From Undaria pinnatifida (taxonomy: Eukaryota; Sar; Phaeophyceae; Laminariales; Alariaceae): 64,000 nucleotides of DNA. This document shows, one piece after another, positions 10,701-22,700 of this stretch. The stretch lies in NCBI GenBank assembly GCA_012845835.1, contig JABAKD010000021.1:1563185-1627184 (forward strand), given 5' to 3'. The notes beneath the pieces were generated by a model. The model did no database searches, was not told the origin of the DNA, and saw nothing but the letters and a program-made list of their open reading frames with translations. The translations under genes and the position numbers were made by a program. Position 1 is the stretch's first letter. Each line of letters opens with the position of its first letter.

Positions 10701-13700
10701 CGACGACGGGAGAACGGGGGCGTTCTGGTGAGTGCTTGCTGTAGGCAGGATTTGGTAAAGATGAGAAGGGGACACTCTGGCTTATTTCGCGTCTGAGTTT
10801 GGTGGAGGCGCGCTGTCGTACAAGACTTCGTTGGCCACTTTACCATTTTTGGTTTGCACTTGCGTTCTTGGTGGCAAACGATTTAGCGTGGAATACTTTT
10901 TCGCGTTTCTTTAAGGGGTAAAAGTGGAAGCTAAGTTTTGTTTTAGTTTTTTTTGGGTGCTAGCAAGATCTCCGAATATCGTTGCGGCTTAGCTCGGACC
11001 CTTGGCGTCCGTATCACAGTACTCGTTTTGCTTGTCACCCTTTCCACCCTGAAGTCTCAACAGGGGATAAACTTGGGCAAGCAGTAAACGTAACACCCGC
11101 GTGTTACGTTCGTTGTTCGTGCTACTTATGAGTTTGTTGTAGCCCTGACTTCAGAGGCGCCTCGCCTTGCCTTTCCTTTCCGTGCCCTGCCTTGCCTATT
11201 TGTTGTCTTGTTCAGCATTGCCTTGCTTTGCCCTGCCTTGCCCTCTGTCTCTCCATGTCTCTCCGTGCCTCGCCTAGTCTTCCCTTGCCCTCCCGTGCTC
11301 GAATTTTTGTCTTGTCGACCCTTGCTTTTACTTGCCCTGCTTTGCCTTGCCTTGACATCACACCTTCGATTTTCCTCGTCGAGCTCTGTCTTCTGGTTGG
11401 TGCCATGTGTTCGATCATCTGCACTCGTTGTCTTTTCCCTCTGACTATCGCAGTTCCATTTTTTTCCCAGTTGATGTCTGGCAATATGCAGCATAACCAG
11501 CTATGGAATCAAGAATCCACCAGGAGACCAAACAAGGAAACCTATTGGGAGAAGGTCTAGTTTCGTTCGATACATACCTTCGTCTTGGCATCAGCTCACC
11601 TCAGCATATGTATATCTTTTTTTGGTTTTTTGTCGGCAGGCTTCCACTTGCAGCTCCACGGCCAACAAGAGAGGGAAAGCCGCCATCTCGGGACCGAAAA
11701 CAACCCAGGTGCGAAATAATACACAGCCAGCGCATATTAACATATGCGTTTACCACTTGTGGTATGTTTTTTTTCCCGAGGGGTATTCCTCAGCTCCAGA
11801 GTGACTGGAGCCTGCCCTGTGACCACGAACTTGATTGTGCGAGTTCATGTGAGAACAACAATGGGTTTTAGACGAGACCGTTCTATATGTGGCGCGTCTT
11901 TCCTAAGCAGAGCATCCCCGACGGCCAAAGCACAGCGTCCACGACCGCTGCGAAGCCACAGCTGCCAAGCACGGGTCACCCCAGAACGTTCGGGCTGGGG
12001 ATAGGGTTATGGGTGGGGTTTGCGTTGCCACCGCCCCCGACCGCCACCCTGCGTGCTTTTTGCCTACCCGTAGCACAGCAGTACCGTCACGACTCGGAAC
12101 CAAATAAATTTCCCGGGAATCAGGTAGGTCTAATGTTCGTTTAGTTCAGCCTCATGGTGCATCGTATCCCGCCTTCACCCATTCGAGGCCTCAGAAGGAG
12201 ATCAACTTAGGGCTGATGTTAACCACCCTGCGTACTTTGCCTATCCGTAGAGCGGCAGTGCTTCTGTCACGACTCTGAACCAAAGAAATTTCCTTGAATC
12301 AGGTTGGTCTAATATTCCGGAATACAACCTCATAGTATATATATATATATTATAAAAAATGAAAATACACTCCAGCTGTGAGATCGAAGATTTCGTCGAA
12401 ACTCATCTTTGCAAGCTGTGTGTGATACTCCGATCGCGCGCATTACGAGTTGTGATATATATATATATATATCGTATATATCGTATCGCGCCCTAAGCCA
12501 TTCGAGGATCCTCAAAGGGGGAAAAAACGACGAAAATTTAGTATGGTGGTGGTTTCGCTGTGTATCTTAGTTCCGGTATGTGCCAGCCAACAATCAATAC
12601 CGACAGTATACCGGACTCTCTGCACGACAGTGGGTACCCCGATTTAAACGCACCCGAGTTGAGAGCATTTCGGAGTTAAGAGCGGCATGTCCCGCCACGC
12701 TAAAGGCCGCATATCACCCACTATAGATGAAAGGGATTTGTAGTCACGAGCTCCTGTTTCGGCTTGCCACGGTGCGCTCTTAAATCGGGGTGCCCGCTGT
12801 AGTCGGATTTAAGTGTTATACCTCTACGGTTACTGCTGCAGGATACGCGGGCTCAGGTCTCGCGAAGCGATTTCACCATAGTGCAGCAGCGGATAGACGA
12901 AGTCGGGTTCGGGTCCATGTCAAGAGGTAGACAATGCATCCATCGCCCGGGTTTTATGGACCATCTCTCTTCATCTACCACCCCTGTTCTCTCCGTCCTC
13001 TTACCCTGGCTGCTGCCCCGCCCGTCCTTCGTTTGCCGTCCAAGGCGAGACAGGATGCCACGGTTTTAAAAAGAAAGTGCTCTAGTTTAAGCAGAAGGGC
13101 AGACATATAAGTCCATCGCGAAAGGTTTCTCAACCACCCCCCTGCCGCTGCCCCTCCGCCTCCCGCCCCCTCCCCACTGCCCAACCCCTTTCTGGTGTTT
13201 CCTCCGAAGGGGAAACACGATCCGATGAAGATGAAGCTGCTAGAGTTCAAGCAGAAAAATGGTTCGGGGGTGTCGGCGGGGGCCGTGCGCGGTGGTACTG
13301 CCGACAATAAATCGTCGTCCAGCGCTGCTCGAGCCGCAGGACGCGGCCCTTCTTCGCGGGGTGCTGTTTCACGAAGTTCTGTTTCGCGAAGTGCTGTTTC
13401 GCGAAGTGACGTTTCGGAAGGCGACGTGTCGCGAGGTACCGCTTCGAGAAGCGACGTGTCCAGAAGAGGGGTCACGCGAAGAAGTGTTGCTGAAACTGCC
13501 GCATCGAGAAGTAACGGTTCAAGAGAGTCTGTTTCGCGAAATAACGCTTCGCGAAGTGCAGTTTCGCGAAATGACGTTTGGCGCGAGGCGAAGACCGCAG
13601 GAGCTCTGGCTTGCTCGGGAGGCAGAGCGGGCGCAGCCTCCGCGGGAAAAAGCGAAGCGAGCGCCGCCGCCGCCGCCCCGAAACGCGGCGCAGCTTCCGC

Positions 13701-16700
13701 TTCTTCGTCCGCGACGGTTACAAAGCCGGTAACGATGGTCAAGCGAAGCGTTGGCGGAGCCGCCGCCGCGGCCGCGGCCGCCAAATCCCGAAATAAAGGG
13801 AGAACTGGCGCACGACGAGGGGGAATGGGGACGGGAGATGGTCGCGGCTTGGGTGGTGCGTTTGACGGGCAAAGGTGAGGATATTTGGGGGGGCTCGTGG
13901 GGTTTGTTTTGTAATGCCTAAGGCGCTGTCACGTGCGTTTTGTATTTATGTTTGTAGTACGAGGGAGCTCGAGTTTCTCTTTTTTAATCGAAGCGCGTTT
14001 CTTGTTTGAGCTACGCGAGTTTCTTAGTTTTGTCGACGCGAGTTTTTTTCTTTAAGCGAAGCGAGTTTCTTATTGTGAGCGAAGCGAGCTGCTTATTTTT
14101 GTAACGAAGCGAGTTTCTTGTTTTTTTTCACTGCGCGGAAGAAAAAGGGGGCTGTTCCTCACCCTCGCGCGACCGATTTTGCCGTGATATCCCGCCCGAC
14201 CACCTGAAGCATGCTATATACAATATATATTAGGGTTAGGGTTATATATTATAAGAATATATATTTCGGGTGAAGGTGCACCACTTGGTTTTAGGGACTC
14301 CTTCGTTTTTTGAGCGCAATACCTTGCCCCCAAGCACTATTTTGGACAAAAAACAACCCTCCACCGGATAAACAGCCCCACCGCCTAGACTAGCCACACC
14401 TGGTACTGTACTGTACAACCAAACATGTGCAAAGCCGAAACGAAGTTCGGATGATTTTGGGTTACTCCTTTTGGCACCCATTGATTCAAACACCCAAAAT
14501 GGCGACGAGCGCGATCTAATCCAGCGTCCGGGGAGAGCTCGAGGGAGTCCGGGTAGCGTTAATCCTCGCGCTTGCCTCGCAGCTTCTTGCGTTGCAGTTC
14601 GAACGACATCCCCTACTTGGATCGCTTTTTGTGGGACCTGTGCTGTAACCGTCGTTTTTTGTTATTGTCAGTTTTTGCGCAGGAAGTCTCAGGGGGAGCA
14701 AGGATCCTTGTCTTTCAGAAAACGTTTTGACGATTTTGGGTTTAGATGGGCAACGAATCCATATCATGCAGGGCTTTTCACGGGTCATGACCCGGCCCGC
14801 GGGTCGGATCAGGAAGTTTTGAAAACCTCGCGTGTCGAGTCAGGTCGGGTCAGGGGGTGTTTGGGAACCTCATGGGTCGGATCGGGTGAGATCAGGAGGT
14901 TTTCAAACCTGAAGGGTCGGGGCCGGGTCACCCTGACTCGAGCCGACCCGCGGGAAGTGGTCTGACCCGTGAACAGCCCTGCTAAGCTATCTGCCAAAAA
15001 GGACATGCTCGAAATCGTGCTCTGTTCGCGGTGTGAAACAATCCCATTGCGTTGAGACATGCAGCGCAACGAAACACGTGCCTGGTGCAAAACGAAAAAG
15101 GGGGTTCCTCGACCGTTTTGGTTTATGAGCCTCGTCTTTCAGAAAACGTTTTAGCGTGCTGCCAATAACTTCATCGCCCCACGCGTGACCTCAAAAGGAA
15201 TGGCATTGCCTTGGTAATCAAAGTTTATCCTTTGTGGCTACCGAGGCAGCAGCACAGAGGCACGGCAGCCTGCACCAGCAGGGCTAGTGTGGGTCGGGTT
15301 GGGTTGGGTTGGGTTGGGTTGGGTTGGGTTGGGTTGGGTTGGGTTGGGTTGGGTTGGGTTGGGTTGGGCTGTGTTAACGATAATTTCAAATATCGACCAT
15401 CGCGAATCCCTAGCGAGCGCTTCAGCAGCACCTTCAACCGTTTAAGGCTGCAAACTTTATCCCACCCTAAAAAATTCCCAAATGTTTTTTTTTTTTACAA
15501 TAAGAAGGCCTGGGCTTGGCCTAAGGTTTTAGAGTAGAAGGTAGGTAAATGTTTATGTAACGAGAAGGAATGTGGAGCAAGGGCAGCAGGTGGGCCAGAG
15601 CGATACTAAGCCAGGTATAGGTACCTACGGAAGGGGGGTTGAGTTTCGTGCGTAGGTTCCTGTTTTGATGCATGACTTTGCTTTTGGTTTAGCATTTTTA
15701 TTTCGAAGGTATATGATATTGATGCGCTCGCCCCGCTCGGAGCAAGGGGGGGGGAGAGAGGGGTACGCCCCCGAGGCTGCTCCAACAGCAGCCCCACGCT
15801 CACGAAGGTAATGGCGCGTGCTACGATGATAGAGGTAAACCACATTCTTTCTGAGGCTTTCTCGATTTGGGAGCTTAAGACCGCCACCCCCAAAAAACTG
15901 GTTTTGAGAGGAGTACACCGCTACCATGGCCTAGGTACACGGCGAGAATAATGCACTTGAACAATTTTTTTCCGCTTTTTTCCGACGAGTTTGGGGTTAA
16001 GGAACCCCGTCATTTATAATCCATTTTCGCCAAGAATAGGTATACCTCTATCGTAGCACGTGCCGTTTAACACAACGTTCATGCTTACGAGCGTGTACAA
16101 TACCTGGGTCAACTTTCTATCTCGAGTGGCCACGGTGGTGGGCCAGAAATATGGCCGCCTTGTTGGGTAAGCCGCCTTAGTCGTCCCGGGCTGTGAGTGT
16201 TTTAGTGCAATTCCGTAGTCGCGCCAAACAATGTAGACCGCCGCCTAATTGAGGCTGCGTTGTTGGCGGGCGGTTTGTTGAGCTTTCGACTTTGGATGTG
16301 TTCTCATTTCTGCGTATGTTTGGGAGTGGTTGGGGTTGGAGGTCATTCGGAGTAACATCAACATCAACAACAACAACAACAACAACCACAACAGTAATAT
16401 TAACAATAACAATAAAAGGCGTGCGACAGTTCTAAAGGGGCTGAAGGGAAGCGTGTCTTTTTTTTGTATTGCAGGCGTTCCGCGAGGGGAGGGAGGGGAA
16501 CCGTTCAGCAAGGCGGCGGGGACTCCAGTGCCTTGAGCTTTGATGACGCACTGAAAGCGAAGCTGGAAGCGCACAACAAGGTGGTCAACAAGGGGAAGCA
16601 CACGTACGAGCCTGCGGCCAGCGTAAGGGATTGCCGAATGGTGAGCCAGCCCTATTTTTTTGGACTGGAGAATGGACCCTGGGTGATCGGCAAAATAGCG

Positions 16701-19700
16701 AGAAGCTACTTTTTTTACTTTCATGGCATGGGTTTTGGAAATAGGAAAATGGTATACCACGGTTTTTGAAAACCGCTCAGGCGTGTGCAATTGCTCGGTT
16801 CAGAAAATTAAACGATGCTTTTGTTTCGTGACCATGTCGACTCAAGACTGACTGCTGGCTGGGGCGGCTACGTTGGCTGACCTTAAGCTGCTGCCCGGTT
16901 ATTTGGTAGTCTATTAATCGCTACTTAGGATATTATTTACAACTGTTTAACAGTTGTTGCGTGCTGTTTCTTGCGAAGGCTCTATTGATAGCCGTTTGAC
17001 CTTTTGCTGGCGACTAGAAGGCGGAGCTATGGTAGAGGCGCACATCCAGGTGTGTCCGACAAGGGGAAGCACACGTAAGAGCTCGCATCGAACTTGAAAG
17101 GGTTGCCGAATGGTGAATCAACACTTCTTCAAGTGTTATCGTCATGGCCTTTCCCCGCATGAGAGGGAGATGATAGGATTCCGTACCCTGTACGAACGCC
17201 TCGCGATGAAATACGTCAGTCGTTGAATTTTTTCAGGATGTTATTTCATGCCTTGTATCCAACGAAACGAAGCCCAACTGTGTACGCACCTCCCGGGAGC
17301 GTGCGAGACTGCGGCATGCTATTAGACAAGCGCTTTTGGTGGGCTTGTGACCAACTCGTGTAAGAAAAAGATTTCGGAATCTACAAAAGTAGGTTTCAGC
17401 ACGTTCGCAGGCGTGTTTGAACCGGCGAACCGGAGAATCAGGCCGTTTTTTTTTTTTCAAAATCGGACTAGCTTTTTAGCGAGACGCATGCAACCACGTT
17501 TGTCGTTTTTTCAGGATAGGATGTAGCCCCAGGCTTCCCGACCATAGCCCCCACTGGGAATACGCGGCCTCGTCGGATCCAACTCCCAGACACTCGCAAA
17601 ACGATTTTTGGATGCGAATGAAATCCCCGTAAACGAGTTTTGGATGCGAAAAATCGCCGTTTCTTCCTCTTGTTTTGTAGAAGTAGCGTCCGATTTTGCA
17701 TTAATGGAACCTGCGCTGTACCGAGACGAAACCAACTCCTATCCTGAAGGAATGACCAACGTCGTTGGATGCGTCTCGACGATATGATTAGTCCGATTTT
17801 GATAAATGCAGGCCCGATTCCCCCCTCCCCCGGGTCAAACACGCCTGCGAGGGTGCTGAAACCTACCTGTTCAGTTTTCACAATCAATAATCAGATTGTT
17901 ATGTAATGTAGCCTCACAGACGGGAAGCTTGTCGAACATGAATTGTGATTGCAATGTTTTTAGATGTCGTACGGTGGATGTGCGCTATGGCCTGGGTATG
18001 GATGCGATAATGTGAAAATGTTTCAACATTTGGGTTAAGGTGTCCCGTCATTCCAAAAATGCTTTCGCCAAAAAGCGGTATACTTTAACGCCGCTATCGT
18101 AGCACACGTCCTTGGGCCCCACGAAACAAGCCGAGCTGATTCGGTGCCATTGGGGGGTGTCCGAAGGGGGTGTTTGCCTGCTGCGCCCGCGTTCTTCCGC
18201 CTCCTTGCTATGAAATTCGATGTATATGGCTAACAAGAAACAGCACGACAGCTCAAGGGCGCACAGAATTAGGGGAGTCTCTCGCGCGAGTTGCCCCGGG
18301 CCATTGCGAATAGCGGCCCCAAAAATGACCCCCCCCACCGTGGCCATCTGCCTGGCTGGGGAAAACCCGAGACGTGCTCCGTCCCGGCATAGTAGGGATG
18401 CGAGGGTCTTTGGTCATACGGCTACGGCCATGCATGAATGTCGAGTACACCCCCCTCTATCGTAGCCGCGATCTGGTTTGCCCCATTCTTTTTTTTGTTT
18501 TTTGCTCAAGACGTGGTATGATTATTCATCGGATAGCACTTTCGTTTTTTCCAGATCGGTCTCGGGTGAGGTATACCAACCATTGTTTATCAAGCCATCA
18601 TCCCCAGGGTAAAGAAAAAAATCCAGTGCACCTCTACCCTGTTATTTGTACTATTAGCAGCCAAGAGCAATGGTTGGAGCGCCTACGCCGTATATTAATA
18701 CCATTAGTACAAATAGTAGCGTGCGTCAATCGTTGCTTAGTTTTCGACAGGGTTTGACTCTGATGCCCCTTACCTCGTTGATCACCACCTGGTAGCATCT
18801 TTTCATTTTTTCCGTTTTTTCTTTTGTGACGTATGTCGCCCCCTTTTTGTCGTCGACAGGACTTCACTCTGAGGTCACTTTTCTCGTTGATTATGTTATA
18901 CCTGGTCGCATCTTTTCATTTTTTTTCCCGTTTTTTTCGTCTTTTTTTTTGTGCATGTATGTGGCCCCTTTTTTGTTGTTGTCATCCACTTCAGCAACCG
19001 TCTTTGTGTTTTCAAGTTATCGTGTTTTATTTAGGTTAAAATTGTCATCTCCATTGAACAAGCACGAAAGTCTGAAGACACGAAAACGGGCGGTCGAAGT
19101 AGATGACAACATAAGAGCGGCAACATGCACCGTACGAAAACATCAGGAGAATTTGACAAGCACAAAAGACGAAAACATGCGTTTGTATTTGCGTGCATGT
19201 GCGTCTTTTTTTATATTTTTTACCGTGATTCGGCTCGAGCGGCCTTTACTTACAGCAATACCGGTGGCTTATTGCTTGTGACAGGGTACCTTACCGCTTT
19301 TTCGAGAAAATGGTTGGCATACTCTTTTAAATTTTATCTACCCTAGCCCTAACCCAATGAAACGCGACAACCAACCAATATAGGGTGAAATCCACTTCGT
19401 CTCGTACACAGTGTGCGTCAACCATCGTCTCGAACAAGTGGTAAGCTCTACTGGCTTATTGCTTATTACATGGGGTAGTTCATCGGGTACAGTGGTACAC
19501 ATTATTGTTTTTTTTTCAACCATTTCACCCCCAGTGACGTCACTATGACGTCATTAATGACTACTACGACCGGGGTTTCGTATCGGTTAGCGTTAGGGTT
19601 AGGGTTAGTTCCATGGTTTTTATAATCTCAATGATGACGCATGCTTCGATATAGGGGCATACCTTTTTTTGGCTATTTTGTGTTCTGATTGACGGGGCTC

Positions 19701-22700
19701 CTTGACCTGGGCAAAATCGTCGGAAATAGGCACTTTTTTTTATTGCATGGTTTTCTCGTTGTATACCTAGGCCATGGGATTTTTCATCCGGTTTAGCAGT
19801 TTTATTTTTCTCTGAATCAGCTTCTGGGAGAGTTCTTGAGCTCCCCAAGTTGAGGAGCCTCAGAAAAAAACGGGTGCACCTCCTATCTTAGCACGAGTCT
19901 GATGTAAGTCACCCATCGGAAAAAATGGTCATTTTTGTCTTTGCATAATTCTCATTGTATACCTACTCGTAGGCGATGGGATTCTTCATCCGGTAGCAGT
20001 TTTTTATTTTTTTTCCCCGATCAGTTTTTGGGTTAAGGACATACTTTAACCCCTTTAGAGCCCCCGAACCTCTACCTATACTAACTTCAAGTTAAATTGT
20101 CCCCAAAAAGGGTTTCCAGTACTTAGGCGTTATCGGCTAAAGTGAGGAACCTTAAACATATAATTTGGTGTCCTTCTTAACCCATTTAGACCCTCCGAAA
20201 TCCCGCCTTATACTAGCTTCAAGTTAAATTTTACTCAAAAAGGGTTTCCAGTAGTGAAGGCGTTAAGCCCCCAAAGTGAGGAACCATGAAGTAAAAAGGT
20301 GATGTCCTTCTTAACCCTCTTTTAGAGCCCCAAAATCCCGCCCCATACTAACTTCAAGTGTAATTGTCCCCCAAAAGGGTTTCCAGTAGGGCCAGGCGTT
20401 AAGCTCCTAATGTGAGGAACCTTGAAGAAAAAATGATGAGTCCTTCTCACCCCTTTTAGAGCCCCAAAATCCAGCCCTATACTAACTTCGAGTTAAATTG
20501 TCCCCAAAAAGGGTTGTTTCCGGTACTGAAGGCAAAAGGGACATGTCTTAACCCCTTTAGAGCCGCAAAATCCCGCCCTATACACTGTACTAACTTCAAG
20601 TTTAATTGTCCCCAAAAAGGTTGCCAGTAGTGACAGGCGTTAAGCTCCTAAAGTGAGGAACCTGGAAGAAAAAATGTGGTGGCCTTCTTGACCGTTTAAA
20701 GCCCCAAAATTTCGTCCTATACTAACTTGAAGTTAAGTTGTCTTCAAGAAGAGTTTCCAGTTGTGGCAGGCGTTATTTGATCATAACCTGGTAGTGGTAG
20801 CAGGCATCTTTTCACTTTTCTTTATCTCTTTTTGGTACGTATGTCGGTTCTTTTATGTTGGCGACAGGATTTCACTCTTAGAGGTCGGTTCAGATGGAGG
20901 AAAAAACAACAAAAAATACAAAAAAGAAACGAAAATTAGAATTAAGGAATAGCCGAGTTTCATTGGTCAGATAGCAGAAACTAGCAGTAGAGATCCCGAT
21001 AAACCATTTTTGCTTTTTTTTTTTTTTTTTATCCCAAACCATTTAAAATAGCCGGGGTGAGAAAGACGAAATCTGGGGGGTAAACAGCGCAAAGAGAAAC
21101 ATAGGGTGACCGGTTCGCAGGCGCACGGTGGGTGGGGTAGTGCGTGAGGCGGCCACGGTGCTTATCCGCCGTCGAGGCCAGCATGCATGGGTAGGGTATG
21201 ACCAGGGGGTGGCTATGCGAGAAACCAGAGGGTCAGGACGTGGCTGTGGCGATATGTAGTTACGATGAGAGTGCCACCCAGTAGCCCAACGGCTGCCGAC
21301 AAACAACCATGACCAAAACACAACTTCAAGAGAACTCCCGGGGGAGCGGGATGGACCACGAGCACCGCCTACTCGCAGGGGTGCCTCGGGTGTGCGAGTT
21401 GTGTGTGTTCAGCTGCATCGTTGGGTGCATTCGCCGCGAATCGGGGTGCTGTGGCGGTTGAATTATTCTGTCAAGTTGCACCGCGAGTTTTGGCGTTAGA
21501 GATCAACAATTTCCAGTTTTGTTTTAACAGTTTTTGTTTCATGTCGTTTGGGAAGAACATGTTTTTTGCATCAAGAAATCTGAGGATCTTTCCTTTTTCG
21601 TTTTTTTCCCCCGTTTTTTTTCCAGCTTTTTTTCCCCCGTTTGGACGGGCCCCGGTGTCCCTTCTCTCGTTGATGAATACCAGGTACATGGTAAGAAACA
21701 TTTTTCATTTTTTTTTCTCTTTTTTTGTGGTGTATGTCGGCCCTTTTTTGCTGTCGTCAGCTTCCACCACGGTCTTCATGTTTTCAAGTTTTCGTGTTTT
21801 TTCTACGGTTAAAACTGTAATTTCCGTCGAAACAAACACGAAAACCTGAAAACACGAAAACGGGCGGTCGAAGCCGACGACCACATAAGAGGGACAACAT
21901 GAACCTTACGAAAAACAAAGAAAACTGCGACAAAAAAAAAAGATGGAAACATGTGTTTGTGTTGGCGGACATGCGTCCAAGGTGTGCGCCTTTGTTCGCT
22001 TCGGTGGATCAGCTCGAGCCACCTGTTTTTTCAGCGCCTTGGGCTTGTTATCTAGGATAACAATGTGTAGAATACTGGGAATTTTGTGTGTCCCACGAGT
22101 GTGCCCAGTGTTTCTGACAAGGAAGACATGAAAAATAAACTGCCCAAAAAATACCCTGCTGTTAACTATTGATACCTTAAACCTTTTTACGTTGTCTTAG
22201 CCCGGACGCCGTCCCCACACATAAAACTTCGTCCGGAAAAAATCGTTTTTTTCTTTTTGATAACTTGGTCAACCACCGTAACACTCTTGAATAAAACTTT
22301 CCCCGACTTCCATACCTTATCGTAGGATGATGATTCCATGGTGTCGTGAAGGCTGCTAACTACTACTCTGTTCATCTAGGCTCTTTTTTTCCTGTTCAGG
22401 TGTCTAGCTTGACTGCCGTTTTTCACGCCAGCTTGCTTGCATGGTGCGAATGTACACGGCATGGTATGCGTCGGTTACCTTTTGGCACGGTGAATGCCTA
22501 GGGCTGCACGCTGGTACAGTATATATTAATTATAATCGAGCCTGCTAGTAGGTTGCCAGTAGATTTGACATCTCGAGCTCACCTGAGAAACGCGCCACGT
22601 TATTAAACAAAACCCGTCTCATTGAGTTTTGGGGGGAAGTATGATAATATCTCGAGTTTACCTAAGAAATACGCCGCGTTACTGACCGACAGCCGTCCCA

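Noticed and set aside
10143-10775. 210-codon minus-strand frame
   Set aside because: Poly-Ala/Val composition is the complement of AGC/AAC-type repeats in gene 1 exon 2.
12975-13784. 269-codon minus-strand frame with Ala-rich start and LRETA repeats
   Set aside because: It is antisense to gene 1 exon 4, kept open by the 15-bp repeat and GCC/CGC runs. The plus strand has matching splice sites and phases.
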